A stretch of DNA of 63,591 nucleotides. Origin: a virus. The stretch is from positions 1 to 63,591 of IMG/VR virus record IMGVR_UViG_3300044835_000051. One strand, 5' to 3'. Position numbers and translations under genes: made by a program. Every line of letters starts with the position of its first letter. Positions within the stretch are counted from its first letter, which is position 1. The notes beneath the pieces were generated by a model. It saw nothing but the letters and a program-made list of their open reading frames with translations. It was not told where the DNA came from and did not search any database. Shown piece by piece: positions 15,590 to 25,439 of this stretch.

Positions 15590-15930
15590 TGACCGACCGC
15601 CTACGGGCCAACGGCAGTCGGCGTATATTACCTGGCAGCACGTCCACCCCGGACCGTGTTGACTGCGAGCAAGTGCTGCACGCCCGGCGCAAGTCGGCGA
15701 TGATCTCGCTCCTCAGCGAGTTCGAGCGCGAGATCGCACCTCACATGGGGCCGGGGCACCAGAAGGCCATTGAAGATTTCAAGAGGAGCTGCCGATCGAA
15801 GCTGAATGCTCTGACGTGGGAAGCCATCGAGCTGATGAGGCTCGAACCCGGCGAGACCCTGAACGAGTATTCAGTAGACCTGGCCAGCAAACTTGCGTTC
15901 GGCGATAACGACGGAGGACTGACAACATGA
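15589..15930 (+). CDS. Hypothetical protein before the tail tube, 113 aa
   Basis: ATG 15589 overlaps the preceding TGA. The helical C-terminal two thirds include SAMISLLSEFEREIAPHMGP and ALTWEAIELMRLEPGE. The early coding contains GGCGTATATTAC (15618-15629), an AT-rich 12-mer that recurs at 7541-7552. No function is recognised. Confidence 0.6.
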   Translation: MTDRLRANGSRRILPGSTSTPDRVDCEQVLHARRKSAMISLLSEFEREIAPHMGPGHQKAIEDFKRSCRSKLNALTWEAIELMRLEPGETLNEYSVDLASKLAFGDNDGGLTT

Positions 15931-17192
15931 GCGGCATTCCCAGCGGTGCAATTGTCCACGTCGGCGGCAAGACGGTCCTCAACCGACTCCAGACCGCGGG
16001 GCTTCAGGACCCGAAGGTGCCCGTTCAGACCGTCTACGAGACGGGCAACAACCTCGTCGTCGGCAAGGTCCTCACCGAGGCGGACTTCCGCTTCCAGCTC
16101 ACCTCATGGGACGTCGGGTGCGACCTCATGGCCCTCCTCAGCGGCGAGACCGCGGTGGCGATGGGCGACCAGATCAGCGCCGCCGACGCCGCCGGCACGG
16201 TCTACCACTGGGAGAACTGCGGCTTCATCAACGTGTGCTCGCCGTGGAAGTCCGACACGGGAACCCAGGGCGGCGACATCGCGGCCGGTGTCATCATTCC
16301 CAACCTGTACCCGACCGCCATCTCCTACAAGCTCGGTGTGACGGAGAACGCCGAGATGCAGGTGACGATGGCGACGGGCTCCTACTTCATGGGGGCGAAG
16401 GTGCCGCTTCAGGAGTACGCGACGGGCGACGGCACGGTCGTGGCCTTCGTCACGGCCCACACCGCCGGAACCTACCGCGTCGGCGGCCACGGCTCCGCTC
16501 TCTACACGCACGTCTTCGGTGTCATGGTCAACGGCATTCCGCAGATTCCGGGCATTGACTACGTGGAGTCGGGCGGCGCCGCGCCGGAGGTCACCGACAC
16601 GGCGGTCACCATCACCTTCGCGGTCGCGCCCCCCGCCGCAGCGAAGGTGACATGGTGCTACTTCTCCGACACCGCCGCGGCCATTCCGCAGGCGATGAAC
16701 CTGGACACCACGACGCTTCCGGCGTCGGTCCGCGGCCGGGACATCACCCTGCTCGTCGGCGACCCCGGCAGCTCGCCGCTGGCGCTCTACGGCATTCAGT
16801 CCTTCACCCTCGACGCGACGGTGACGGGCGCGCTCCAGCGCCAGATGGGGACGCAGGACCCGATCGGCTTCTCCAACACCGGCATCGACTGCAAGGGGAC
16901 GGTGACGGTCGAGCCCAAGGACATCGACCACCTCTTCACCTTCCTGGCGTCGGCGATGGGCATCGACAAGTCGGAGGTGTTCGGGTACGTCAACCAGTTC
17001 TCCTTCCCCCTCACCGCCGTCATTCACGACCCCAAGAACCCGGCGACCATCATCAAGTCGATCTACATCGCCGACGCCATCTTCCAGGCCCCCGGCGAGA
17101 CGGTGAAGGTCCAGACGGTGACGCAGTTCCCGGTCTCCTGGGAGTCCAACACCGGCACCTTCTCCGAGGTGAAGGGCCAGCTCCCCGCGTAA
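15927..17192 (+). CDS. Major tail tube protein
   Basis: The 421 residues are beta-rich. The first part (VGKVLTEADFRFQLTSWDVGCDLMALL) and the end (QTVTQFPVSWESNTGTFSEVKGQ) have the pattern of tube proteins: repeated hexameric-ring beta sandwiches and a final strand. It is followed by the chaperone pair and tape measure, the expected order. It is larger than minimal tube proteins, so the middle part (AFVTAHTAGTYRVGGHG to VTWCYFSDTA) may be an inserted surface domain. Confidence 0.8.
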   Translation: MSGIPSGAIVHVGGKTVLNRLQTAGLQDPKVPVQTVYETGNNLVVGKVLTEADFRFQLTSWDVGCDLMALLSGETAVAMGDQISAADAAGTVYHWENCGFINVCSPWKSDTGTQGGDIAAGVIIPNLYPTAISYKLGVTENAEMQVTMATGSYFMGAKVPLQEYATGDGTVVAFVTAHTAGTYRVGGHGSALYTHVFGVMVNGIPQIPGIDYVESGGAAPEVTDTAVTITFAVAPPAAAKVTWCYFSDTAAAIPQAMNLDTTTLPASVRGRDITLLVGDPGSSPLALYGIQSFTLDATVTGALQRQMGTQDPIGFSNTGIDCKGTVTVEPKDIDHLFTFLASAMGIDKSEVFGYVNQFSFPLTAVIHDPKNPATIIKSIYIADAIFQAPGETVKVQTVTQFPVSWESNTGTFSEVKGQLPA

Positions 17193-17602
17193 TGGCCGAC
17201 CAGGTCATCATCGTCCCGGCCGCCGATACCGTGGCGTCGTCGGGCACGCATGCACCCGCGGCGAACACGAGCGTGCTCATCGCCGCCGCGAACCCGCTGC
17301 GCAACACGCTCATCGTCAGCCCCGAGACGGCCGACGTGTGGCTGTTCTACGGCGCCGGCCCGGCCGTCGTCGGAGTGGGCGTGTGCGTGCACGCGACCGA
17401 CGACCCGTGGGTCGAGTCCGAATGGAAGGGCGCCGTCTACGCGATCTCCGCCGGCTCCGCCGTCATCGGCACCGTCGAGACCGAGATCAGCATCACGAGC
17501 CTGGGCGGAGAGGACACCGGCTACACCCCGTCCGGGCCGAGCGACACGCCGATTCCCGCGCCGACGCTCTGGCCCAACGCGACACCCTTCCCGCCGCAGT
17601 AG
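17192..17602 (+). CDS. Small beta-rich tail or decoration protein, 136 aa
   Basis: ATG 17192 overlaps the tube-protein TAA. The pattern RNTLIVSPETADVWLFYG, WKGAVYAISAGSAVIGTVETEI and a Pro-rich tail resembles small phage beta-barrel proteins that attach to tube or capsid. The tail-tube decoration role is inferred from context. Confidence 0.55.
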   Translation: MADQVIIVPAADTVASSGTHAPAANTSVLIAAANPLRNTLIVSPETADVWLFYGAGPAVVGVGVCVHATDDPWVESEWKGAVYAISAGSAVIGTVETEISITSLGGEDTGYTPSGPSDTPIPAPTLWPNATPFPPQ

Positions 17603-17651
17603 CACCCAACTGAAGTTCAAGGCAACTGGGCGCGAGCCCGAGGAGGAAGTA

Positions 17652-18533
17652 ATGGAGACTGTCGTTGCCACCCCGCCGAAGGCGGAGCCCACTCACGACG
17701 GCGACGCCGAGGCCACCCGCCCGACGTCACACCTGTTCCAGTGGTCCACCTTCGTGAACGTCGGCCCCGGCGCCGAGAAGTGCGAGCACGCACGCGACGG
17801 CGCGTGCGAGGACGCCGAGCACTTCCACTGCTGGCTGTGCCTCCCCAACGTCTTCCAGAACCGCGACATACGTGACAAGGCGCTGGCGGCAAAGGCGCGC
17901 AAGCGCCGCGCGCTCATGCTCGACGGCAGCGTCGCCGGGACCGAGCCCTCCGACGCCAGCCTGATCTTGGAGGAGCAGATCGACGCCTGGACCCTGACCG
18001 ACGAGACCTACGGCGTCCTCATCGAGCGCATCGCCCAGCGCAACGTCGAGCGCGGCTACTCCGACATCGTCGAGGAGCTGAACAAGACCGAGCGCTACGA
18101 GCACCGCGGGCAGGACCTGGAGGAATGGCGCCGGCAGTCGGCGCTCGCCGAGGAGCAGCGCACCGAGGAGTACGCGCGCCTGGAGAAGGACATGGAGGAC
18201 TACCGCGAGGAGTTCGAGGTGCTCTGCCTCGCCCGTCACGAGCGCGAGGTGACAGTGCTCCGCCACGAGCCCCGCGACGCGGTGCTGGAGATCGAGCGCC
18301 GCTTCCAGATCGACGGCCTCTCCTCCGAGTCCTTCACACACATCTACTACACCTGGGCCTACTACACCTGCGCGCGCGTTCCCGACGCGGACGACCCGTT
18401 CCCGACCAAGCGGGTGTTCGCCACCCCCGAGGCGCTGAAGGGCTCGCCCCCCGAGGTCATCGAGGCATTAGCAGATAACTTCCGTTCGCTCGAAACCAGG
18501 ACGAAGGGCCGTGGTGAAGCTGCGGGAAACTGA
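17652..18533 (+). CDS. Tail assembly chaperone (gpG-like) with programmed -1 frameshift end
   Basis: This helper for tape-measure folding and tail polymerisation sits between tube and tape measure, as in lambda G/T. ATG 17652 has a strong AGGAGG. The 293 residues are longer than lambda gpG. An early cysteine/histidine cluster, KCEHARDGACEDAEHFHC followed by WLC, could bind zinc. A long charged helical centre follows. The last codons are GGA-AAC-TGA, with a G-GGA-AAC slippery heptamer, so a fraction of ribosomes can move to the -1 frame and make a fusion with the next ORF. Confidence 0.75.
   Translation: METVVATPPKAEPTHDGDAEATRPTSHLFQWSTFVNVGPGAEKCEHARDGACEDAEHFHCWLCLPNVFQNRDIRDKALAAKARKRRALMLDGSVAGTEPSDASLILEEQIDAWTLTDETYGVLIERIAQRNVERGYSDIVEELNKTERYEHRGQDLEEWRRQSALAEEQRTEEYARLEKDMEDYREEFEVLCLARHEREVTVLRHEPRDAVLEIERRFQIDGLSSESFTHIYYTWAYYTCARVPDADDPFPTKRVFATPEALKGSPPEVIEALADNFRSLETRTKGRGEAAGN
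18524..18530 (+). promoter_or_regulatory. GGGAAAC slippery site for -1 frameshift
   Basis: The heptamer G-GGA-AAC is in the zero frame of the upstream gene and directly followed by its TGA stop. A -1 slip continues as CTG-ATG-GTG in the frame of the next ORF. Lambda uses GGGAAAG in the same gene pair. Confidence 0.75.
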
Positions 18534-18868
18534 TGGTGGACGATGCGTGGCTCGGCCTCGTGCGCGTTGCGCAGGACGCCGGGGACGTGTCGTCCCTGCT
18601 TCCGCCCGGCCTGACGTCGCTGTACGACGCGCCCTACACGGTCATCGAGGCGATTCGCATGGCGATGTTCTACAACTCGTTCTCCGCGCTGCCGGAGAAC
18701 GAGCGTCCGCCGCGCTCGATCTGGGAGGACGGGGAGAAGATGGAGGCGTGGTGGCGCGAGGTGAAGTTCAACCGCAAGAACGGCACGAAGGACAACGCGA
18801 ACTACTCGGACATGGCGCGCAACGAGCTGCTCGACAAGATGTTCGCCGGCAGCAAGAGGCCGGGGTGA
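18533..18868 (+). CDS. Tail assembly chaperone, gpT-like frameshift extension
   Basis: The 111-codon ORF is in the -1 frame relative to the upstream chaperone. It begins at an ATG that overlaps the upstream TGA, so it may be made by reinitiation, as the tail of a fusion protein, or both. IWEDGEKMEAWWREVKF and MARNELLDKMF are typical helical segments for this position. The tape measure GTG follows four bases after the stop. Confidence 0.7.
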   Translation: MVDDAWLGLVRVAQDAGDVSSLLPPGLTSLYDAPYTVIEAIRMAMFYNSFSALPENERPPRSIWEDGEKMEAWWREVKFNRKNGTKDNANYSDMARNELLDKMFAGSKRPG

Positions 18869-18872
18869 TGAC

Positions 18873-21800
18873 GTGGGCTTAGGCTACGGGTCCTCAGACG
18901 AGTACCTCCGATCGCTGGAGCAGCTCGGCGAGCTGTATGACGCCGAGAAGAAGGTCGAGGAGGAGGACGTTCGCCTGAAGGGCTCGACCGAGCGTACGAG
19001 CACGGCGATCTTGGACTACAGCGTCCAGGTCGGCCGCGCGGTCGAGCAGACGAACGCGCTGGCGCAATCGGTCGAGCGCGCGTCGGGCGTCATGCGGCTT
19101 GAGACCGATGCGGTGCTCGCCAACACGAAGGCGTGGGAGGCGAACGTCGCCGCGCAGCTCGCCGCGGCCGATGCAACGAGCAGGGTCGGGCATGGCACGG
19201 CGGTTGGGGGCGCCGAGCGCCTGGCCGTGTCGGGCGCGAGCGCGCCGATCGTCGAGCGGGCCAGAACGGTCGAGCGCCAGGCTTACAGCGCCGCTCCGGT
19301 TGCTCGGGAGGCTCCGCATAGCGCGTACCCGAACGAGGCTCCGGCGCGCTACGAGAGCGCCCTCCAGGGTCAGGCCGCCGCCGAGGCCAGGGCGAAGGCC
19401 GACGCTGCCGCCTACACGGCCTCGGTACGGCCGGGGAGCGGCAAGAGCACTGGGGAGCAGGCTGGGCTCCTCGGAGCCCGCGAGGCGTCCGCGCAGGCGG
19501 CCCAGGCGGCCAAGGTCGAGACGCAGGCCGCCCAGGCGAACCTCCAGGCGCAGAAGGCGGCGCTGGCCGCCGCCGAGAAGCAGGTTCAGGCCGAGGCCGA
19601 GCTGGCCGCCGCCCAGCAGCGCGATGCCGCGGCGATCAGCGCGGCGTCCACGCGCACCCAGGCACGGCGGGTGGGCGAGGCCGGCGCCGCGGTGGGCGCG
19701 ACGAGCGCCGCGCCCAGGCAGCTCGGGCCGGGACGCCCGACGACCCATCTCGGTCCCGCCACCGGCACGGTCGAGTCGGCCGGCACGACCGCCGCCCCGC
19801 AGGGCGCCGTCTTCGAGCGCGAGCAGCGCGCCGCGCAGCAGGCCGCGGTCGCCGAGCGTGAGGCCGCCGACGCGCTCGCCGTGTACCGCGCCGAGGCCCA
19901 GAGCGCCGGGGCAGCGGTCACCGAGCTGGCCGCCGCCCAGGGCAAGGCGAACCTCGCCTACAACCAGTCCGTCGCCGCCTACGCCGGCTCATCTTCGGTC
20001 CTGACGCGCAACGGTGCGCTGACGACCGAGTTCATTCAGGCATTCGCCCGCGGTGACGTGACACTCAAGGAGTTCTCTTCGCAGATGGTGTCGACCATCG
20101 GCAAGTTCGGCGGCTGGGTAGTCGCGGCGGCGGCGGTGTACGGCGTGTTCGATGCTGTCAAGAAGCTCGGCGAGGGCGCCGCCCAAACCCAGCAAGGCGT
20201 CCAGCAGCTTTCGCGTTTCATACCGGGAGCCACGACAGGGTCGACGCGCGGGCAACTGGAGGGCACCTTCCGCGACATCTCCCAGCAGATGAACGTCCCG
20301 ATCTCCGAGGTGACGTCGGCGATGGGCATTATGGCGCGCGTCTTCCACAACGTCGCCGACGCCGGGGAGGCCACTCGCGCCGTCCTGTTGGCATCGCGCC
20401 TTGACCAGATTCCCCAGGCGCAGTCCGAGCAGTACTTCACGGGCATCGCGCAGTCCGAGGGCTTTACGCACGGATCGCAGTTGGTCGATGTCGTCAATTC
20501 GCTGAACGCGCTTCAGAACGTCGCCGGGGCGAGAGTGTCACAGACCCTCCCCGCGCTGGCGCGGACGGCGCCGATCGCCGAGGCGTCCGGCATACCCCTG
20601 AACCAGCTCGAAGCGCTGATCGCCATCGGCGTGCGCGCGGGCGTTCCCGGCCTTCAGTTGGCGACCGCCATCACTCAGTCCGCGGCGACCTACGCCTACC
20701 GTCCCCAGTCGGTCGCCACCTTGCGCTCCTATGGCCTTGACCCGGTACGCGGGCAGTACGGCAACCTGATCGGGCAGGTCGAGCAGAAGATCACCAACCC
20801 CAAGCCGGGCAAGGAGCTTTCCTACACTGACGTCGGTGCCATCGCGACGGCGCTCGGCGGTCAGCGAGGCAACCGCTTCCTCCTGCCCCTGCTGGAGCAC
20901 TTGAACCAGTTGCCGAAGCTGGAGGGGGTGGCAGGCAAGCCCCCGTCGGCCCAGGCCGAGCTTGACAAGGTCCTCGGCGGCGTCGGGGAGAAGTTCAAGC
21001 ATCTCGGCATCGAGCTTGAGTACATCGGCTCGGAGCTTGAGTCTTCGGGCCTGTTGTCGCCGATCGAGACGCTGCTGTCGGCCTTCGGGCTACTCGCCCA
21101 GGTCGTCGAGGTGGCCGTCAAGCCGTTCTCCGCGGTGGCGGGTGTCCTCAACGAAGTCCCCGGTCCGGTGAAGGACATGATCGGCGCCTTCGCGCTGTTC
21201 AAGGGGGGCCAGGCACTCGCGGCATCGCGCTTCGGCCTGACCGCGGGTAACTTCATCGGCCGCCTCCCCGGCGTCGGCGACCTCGGGCTGGAGGGCCGCA
21301 ACGTCATCTCCGACACGGTGTCACGTTACCGCACCCGCTTCACGCCTGAGACCGAGCGGCGGCTGGAGAACGCGCAGGGCACGCTCGCGGACTCGCGGGG
21401 TAATGTCCGGGCGGCGTCCGCGGCGTCACTGGCCGCCGCGGGGAACGTCGAGACCGCCATCATCGGCGGCACGGGCGGCGCGAAGCTGGAGGCACTTCAG
21501 GAGGAGGCCGCCGCCGCCGAGGACGCGAGGGCGCAGGCGATCAGGAGGGCCGCAGCGGACGAAGTGAAGGTCACCGACCTGACGGCGCGTCTGGTGTCCG
21601 AGAAGGCGCTCATCGAGGTGCTGACGAGCAACCAGCTCTCCACCCAGGAGAAGCTGAACCTGATCTACTCCGAGCAGTATGCGGTAGCGGGGGAGACGCT
21701 CGACGCGCAGAAGGCGAGCCTGAAGGCGGAGGTTGACAGGCTGACGACGATCGGCGCCGCGCCCGAAGCGGCACTGGCACGCTCGGCGGGAGCGGCGGCG

Positions 21801-24800
21801 GTGACATCGGCGGCGCCCGTGGTGGCGGCGGAGCGGGAGACGACGACGGCGCTCCGCTCGGGCGGCGAGGGTGGCGTTATCTTGCCGGCCGGGCTCGGGG
21901 ACGCGAGCGGCCGGGTGGCATCGGACTTCCAGGCGGCGAGCCCCGCCGAGCAGCTTGCCGTCGCGGGCGCACTCGCCGAGGCCGAGCAGGGTGGCGTCGT
22001 GGGCAGCGCCCTCACCTCCCAGGCCCCCCCAGGGTTCTCGGAGCCCGGCGCCGCTACGGGCCGACTTCCGTTGTTCGCCCCTGGCGGGTTCAAGGAGACC
22101 GCCGTCAGCAGGGCGCAGGGCGCGCTGTGGGCAACTCCCGGCGGAGCGGGGGGCGGGTTCGCCGGTCCGCTCGGGCTCGCGTTCGGCGCGAGCGTCGCCG
22201 GGTCGGTCGCCCCCGGCTTGAGCCCGGTCACCAAAGCGGTCGAGTATGGCGCGGGCGCCGTCGCCGCCGGACGCTTCCTCGCCCCCAAGCTCACCGGCTT
22301 CGCCGCCGACGCGCTCAGCGGCTCCGAGGCCGCGGGAGGGGCGATAGCGGGCGCCGTCGAAGGTGGCGCGGGGGCCGCCGCGGGCGTGGCCGGCGCGGGC
22401 CTCGCCGCGCTCGGGACGGCCGGGCTCGCAGGGCTCGCGGGAGTGGGACTCGGCGCCACCACAGGCGGGGCGGGCGGCCTTGCCGAAGGTGTCGCGGGCG
22501 GCGCGCTGACCGGAGCCACCGTCGGCTCGATCTTCCCGGTCGTCGGCACCGCAGCCGGCGCGGTGATCGGCGGCGTCGTCGGAGGCGCATCGCACTTCAT
22601 CGGCAACCAGGTACTCGGTGTCGGCGACTCCCCCGGCCTCCAGGCGGCGAAGGAGAGGGCTAACGCCCTAACTTCAATTCAGGCGAAGATCAGCGGCATC
22701 GCTGCGAACCCCGGCGCGGTGAACGACTACCAGCAGGTGTTCGGCGAGCAGTTGACAAGCGCCTTCACTAACGTGGGGTCGCAGCAGGACCAGCAGACGG
22801 CGCAGGCTTCGGTCCAGGCCGCCGTGCGCAAGACCTCGCAGCTCCTCAAGGAGACGGGGGCGACGACCGAGCCGGGACAGACCGCCAACGCCCGGCTGTC
22901 GGACGCGGTGTCCGCTGCCGTGGGGTCGACGACCTTCGCCTCGGACCCCTATGACGTCGGCCAGATCGTCGACACGGCGACGACCGCGCAGAACGCGGCG
23001 ACCGACACGCAGTTCAAGTACCAGACGGCGACCGCCGCGAGCCCGGCCGGCAACGAGAAGGCACTCGCCGATCAGGTCGCCGCCGATCAGGCCAACTACC
23101 AGGCGGACTTCAACACTGCGATCGGCAGCGCAAAGGCGAGCATCGAGGACACCCAGAACGCGCTGAAGACGGCGACGAACCCTCAAAACATCGCCAAGCT
23201 GAAGTCCGACCTCGCGGGCTACCAGCAGACGCTCAGGCTCGCCTCCGGCGCCGCACAGCAGGCCAAGCAGGCGAGCACCGAGGCCGAGCAGGCCAACGCC
23301 GCCACCACCTATCAGGCGGTCTCCCAGTCGCTTACCAACACCTCCAGTCTCGCCATCGCGCAGGCCGGCGGCAACAAGGTCCTCGCCGACGCCGCCACCC
23401 TGGCCGGCGCGCGAGCCCAGCTCGCCAGCACCACCACCTCCCCAGCGTTCCAGGCACAGTCACCGGCCGACCAGCAGAAGCTGCTCGCGGCCGACCAGGC
23501 GGCAGTACTGAACGCTCAGGTGGCGCAAGCGCAGCAGGGCGCCACCGAACTTCAGTCCAAGGGCACGCTGGCCTCCAGCACCATACCGAGCTTCACGCCC
23601 GTACAGCAGGCCAGGCAGGCGCTCACCAACGCGACGAAGTACTACGACTATGTCAGGGCCAACGCCAACGCCTTCGACCCGGCCGACATCACGGCCGCGC
23701 TGGCCGCCAGGAACACCGCCTACCTGGCAGTGTCAGACGCCAACTACCAGTACAACACCTCACTGTTCTCCGCCCGCGAGCAGCTCACCGTCGCCCAACA
23801 CCCCAACGACGCGCTGGCGGCAGCGCAGGCGCAGGTCACACAAGGCCAGCAGGACCTCGGCGCCGCGCGCAGCACACCGGAGCGCCTCGCCGCGCAGACC
23901 CAGATACAGACGGGCCTGAACGCCGCCCACGACGCCCGCCTCTCCCGCGTCAAGGAGCAAGGAGACCTGGCGCAGGCACTCGACGCGGGAAATAGCGTCG
24001 CCATCGCCCAGTCGGCCCAGAATACGGCTAGGGCCGAACTTGCGGCAGCCCGTAACATCGGCGAGCAGCTCGTGGCCGAGAAGGACCTTGCGGCGGCGAA
24101 CACGCAATACCACCTGGCACTCGTGGCGCGAGCCGACGTCGGCTTCCAGACCTCCCAGATCGAAGCTACGGGCAACGCGCGCAGGCAGGCGTCCATCGCT
24201 GGACAGGCGGCGTCCTATGACGTGTCGCAGGCCAGGGGACCAGACGTTCGCGCCGCCGCCTTGGAGGCGCAGGCGCAGGCCGCTGTGCAGGCGCACCAGG
24301 CGGACCTACAGTACATCGCGGCGCAGGGTCAGTTGGGGCAGGCGCGGGCCGGCGGCAATCAGGTGGCGCAGGCGCAGATCGCCGTGCAGACGGCCGAGAA
24401 GACGTTGGCGGCGGCGCGCGGTGTCGACGAGCAGATCGCCGCCGAGACTCAACTCGCGACCGCCAACACGCAGCTTCGCCAGGCCGAGATCAGCCGCACG
24501 CAGGCGCTGGCTCAGCTCGGGGAGACGGGGGCGACGGGCAACGCCGTCGCGCAGGCGCAGATCGCTCTCGCCGCCGCTCATCATGACGCGGGCATCGCCA
24601 AGGGGCCGGACGAGAAGATCGCCGCCGCGCAGCAGGTCGCCGCCGCGCAGGTACAGCTTCACCAGGCCACCCTTCAGAGCATCGGCGCCTACGGGGGACT
24701 GGTGGAGGCGGTGGACCAGGGTGACCCTGTCGCCGCCGCGGCCGTGGCCATTCAGGTCGCCCAGGTGACACTGGCCAACTCCAAGGGCATCGACGAGCAG

Positions 24801-25439
24801 GTGGCGGCAGCGACGACGCTCGCGAACGCCCAGTACCAGTACCACCAGGCCCTTGAGGCCGCGATCGGAAACTATGGCGCCCTGGCGGCGTCCACTACAC
24901 GCGACCCGCTGCTTCAGCTTCAGGACCAGATCAGCGCGGCGAGGCGGCAGCTCGCGAGTGCGACCACGGGCGCCGAGGTCGTGCAGTACCAGACCTCGCT
25001 GAACGGCCTGCTGAACCAGTACGCGGACGCTTCACTGAGTCAGTCCGAGGCGACGGTGAACTTCCAGCTCCAGATGCGCCAGATCACCACGCAGCAGGCG
25101 ATCACGCAGTTGCAGGGCCTGCTAAGGCAGACGGGCAACGTGGCGGAGCAGCAGCAGCTTTTGGAGCAGATTCGCACCCTTCAGCTCGGGACCAGCGGCA
25201 CCGGGGGTTTTGACCTGGCGCCGGGTAACATCAAGCTCCCGACCGTGTACGATGCCTCACGTATCGCTGGCGCGCTGGGGGGGACGGGCACGATCGCACC
25301 GAATGTCGCCGATCACAGCCAAACTCAAATCAACGTGTACGTAGCTAACGGTGGCGATGTGCCGGCCGTGGCCGACGCTATCGACCGGGCGACGTCGAGC
25401 ACCCTGGCGGCCCAACTGCGAGCGGCGGGAGTGACATGA
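18873..25439 (+). CDS. Tape measure protein, 2188 aa
   Basis: This protein determines tail length and is probably ejected with the DNA. Long Ala/Gln/Glu-rich coiled-coil parts cover residues about 10-360. A membrane-prone region is near residue 410 (FGGWVVAAAAVYGVFDAV). Gly/Ala-rich hydrophobic segments lie near residues 1090-1250. A C-terminal half has exactly spaced 61-residue repeats (23874-24971). GTG 18873 is used. No lysozyme or peptidase motif was recognised, although tape measures often carry one. Nearly one tenth of the window is this gene. Confidence 0.9.
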   Translation: MGLGYGSSDEYLRSLEQLGELYDAEKKVEEEDVRLKGSTERTSTAILDYSVQVGRAVEQTNALAQSVERASGVMRLETDAVLANTKAWEANVAAQLAAADATSRVGHGTAVGGAERLAVSGASAPIVERARTVERQAYSAAPVAREAPHSAYPNEAPARYESALQGQAAAEARAKADAAAYTASVRPGSGKSTGEQAGLLGAREASAQAAQAAKVETQAAQANLQAQKAALAAAEKQVQAEAELAAAQQRDAAAISAASTRTQARRVGEAGAAVGATSAAPRQLGPGRPTTHLGPATGTVESAGTTAAPQGAVFEREQRAAQQAAVAEREAADALAVYRAEAQSAGAAVTELAAAQGKANLAYNQSVAAYAGSSSVLTRNGALTTEFIQAFARGDVTLKEFSSQMVSTIGKFGGWVVAAAAVYGVFDAVKKLGEGAAQTQQGVQQLSRFIPGATTGSTRGQLEGTFRDISQQMNVPISEVTSAMGIMARVFHNVADAGEATRAVLLASRLDQIPQAQSEQYFTGIAQSEGFTHGSQLVDVVNSLNALQNVAGARVSQTLPALARTAPIAEASGIPLNQLEALIAIGVRAGVPGLQLATAITQSAATYAYRPQSVATLRSYGLDPVRGQYGNLIGQVEQKITNPKPGKELSYTDVGAIATALGGQRGNRFLLPLLEHLNQLPKLEGVAGKPPSAQAELDKVLGGVGEKFKHLGIELEYIGSELESSGLLSPIETLLSAFGLLAQVVEVAVKPFSAVAGVLNEVPGPVKDMIGAFALFKGGQALAASRFGLTAGNFIGRLPGVGDLGLEGRNVISDTVSRYRTRFTPETERRLENAQGTLADSRGNVRAASAASLAAAGNVETAIIGGTGGAKLEALQEEAAAAEDARAQAIRRAAADEVKVTDLTARLVSEKALIEVLTSNQLSTQEKLNLIYSEQYAVAGETLDAQKASLKAEVDRLTTIGAAPEAALARSAGAAAVTSAAPVVAAERETTTALRSGGEGGVILPAGLGDASGRVASDFQAASPAEQLAVAGALAEAEQGGVVGSALTSQAPPGFSEPGAATGRLPLFAPGGFKETAVSRAQGALWATPGGAGGGFAGPLGLAFGASVAGSVAPGLSPVTKAVEYGAGAVAAGRFLAPKLTGFAADALSGSEAAGGAIAGAVEGGAGAAAGVAGAGLAALGTAGLAGLAGVGLGATTGGAGGLAEGVAGGALTGATVGSIFPVVGTAAGAVIGGVVGGASHFIGNQVLGVGDSPGLQAAKERANALTSIQAKISGIAANPGAVNDYQQVFGEQLTSAFTNVGSQQDQQTAQASVQAAVRKTSQLLKETGATTEPGQTANARLSDAVSAAVGSTTFASDPYDVGQIVDTATTAQNAATDTQFKYQTATAASPAGNEKALADQVAADQANYQADFNTAIGSAKASIEDTQNALKTATNPQNIAKLKSDLAGYQQTLRLASGAAQQAKQASTEAEQANAATTYQAVSQSLTNTSSLAIAQAGGNKVLADAATLAGARAQLASTTTSPAFQAQSPADQQKLLAADQAAVLNAQVAQAQQGATELQSKGTLASSTIPSFTPVQQARQALTNATKYYDYVRANANAFDPADITAALAARNTAYLAVSDANYQYNTSLFSAREQLTVAQHPNDALAAAQAQVTQGQQDLGAARSTPERLAAQTQIQTGLNAAHDARLSRVKEQGDLAQALDAGNSVAIAQSAQNTARAELAAARNIGEQLVAEKDLAAANTQYHLALVARADVGFQTSQIEATGNARRQASIAGQAASYDVSQARGPDVRAAALEAQAQAAVQAHQADLQYIAAQGQLGQARAGGNQVAQAQIAVQTAEKTLAAARGVDEQIAAETQLATANTQLRQAEISRTQALAQLGETGATGNAVAQAQIALAAAHHDAGIAKGPDEKIAAAQQVAAAQVQLHQATLQSIGAYGGLVEAVDQGDPVAAAAVAIQVAQVTLANSKGIDEQVAAATTLANAQYQYHQALEAAIGNYGALAASTTRDPLLQLQDQISAARRQLASATTGAEVVQYQTSLNGLLNQYADASLSQSEATVNFQLQMRQITTQQAITQLQGLLRQTGNVAEQQQLLEQIRTLQLGTSGTGGFDLAPGNIKLPTVYDASRIAGALGGTGTIAPNVADHSQTQINVYVANGGDVPAVADAIDRATSSTLAAQLRAAGVT
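23874..24971 (+). repeat. Six tandem 61-residue repeats within the tape measure
   Basis: Units start at 23874, 24057, 24240, 24423, 24606 and 24789, each 183 bp. Each begins with a turn such as TPERLAAQ, IGEQLVAE, PDVRAAAL, VDEQIAAE, PDEKIAAA or IDEQVAAA and ends with a helix closing in ARG, AKG or SKG. A seventh, weaker copy lies upstream. DNA identity between units is moderate, so they are old duplications kept in register. Confidence 0.8.

Noticed and set aside
23691-24971. CRISPR-like regular spacing
   Set aside because: The 183-bp periodicity is coding repeats of the tape measure, not identical short repeats with spacers.
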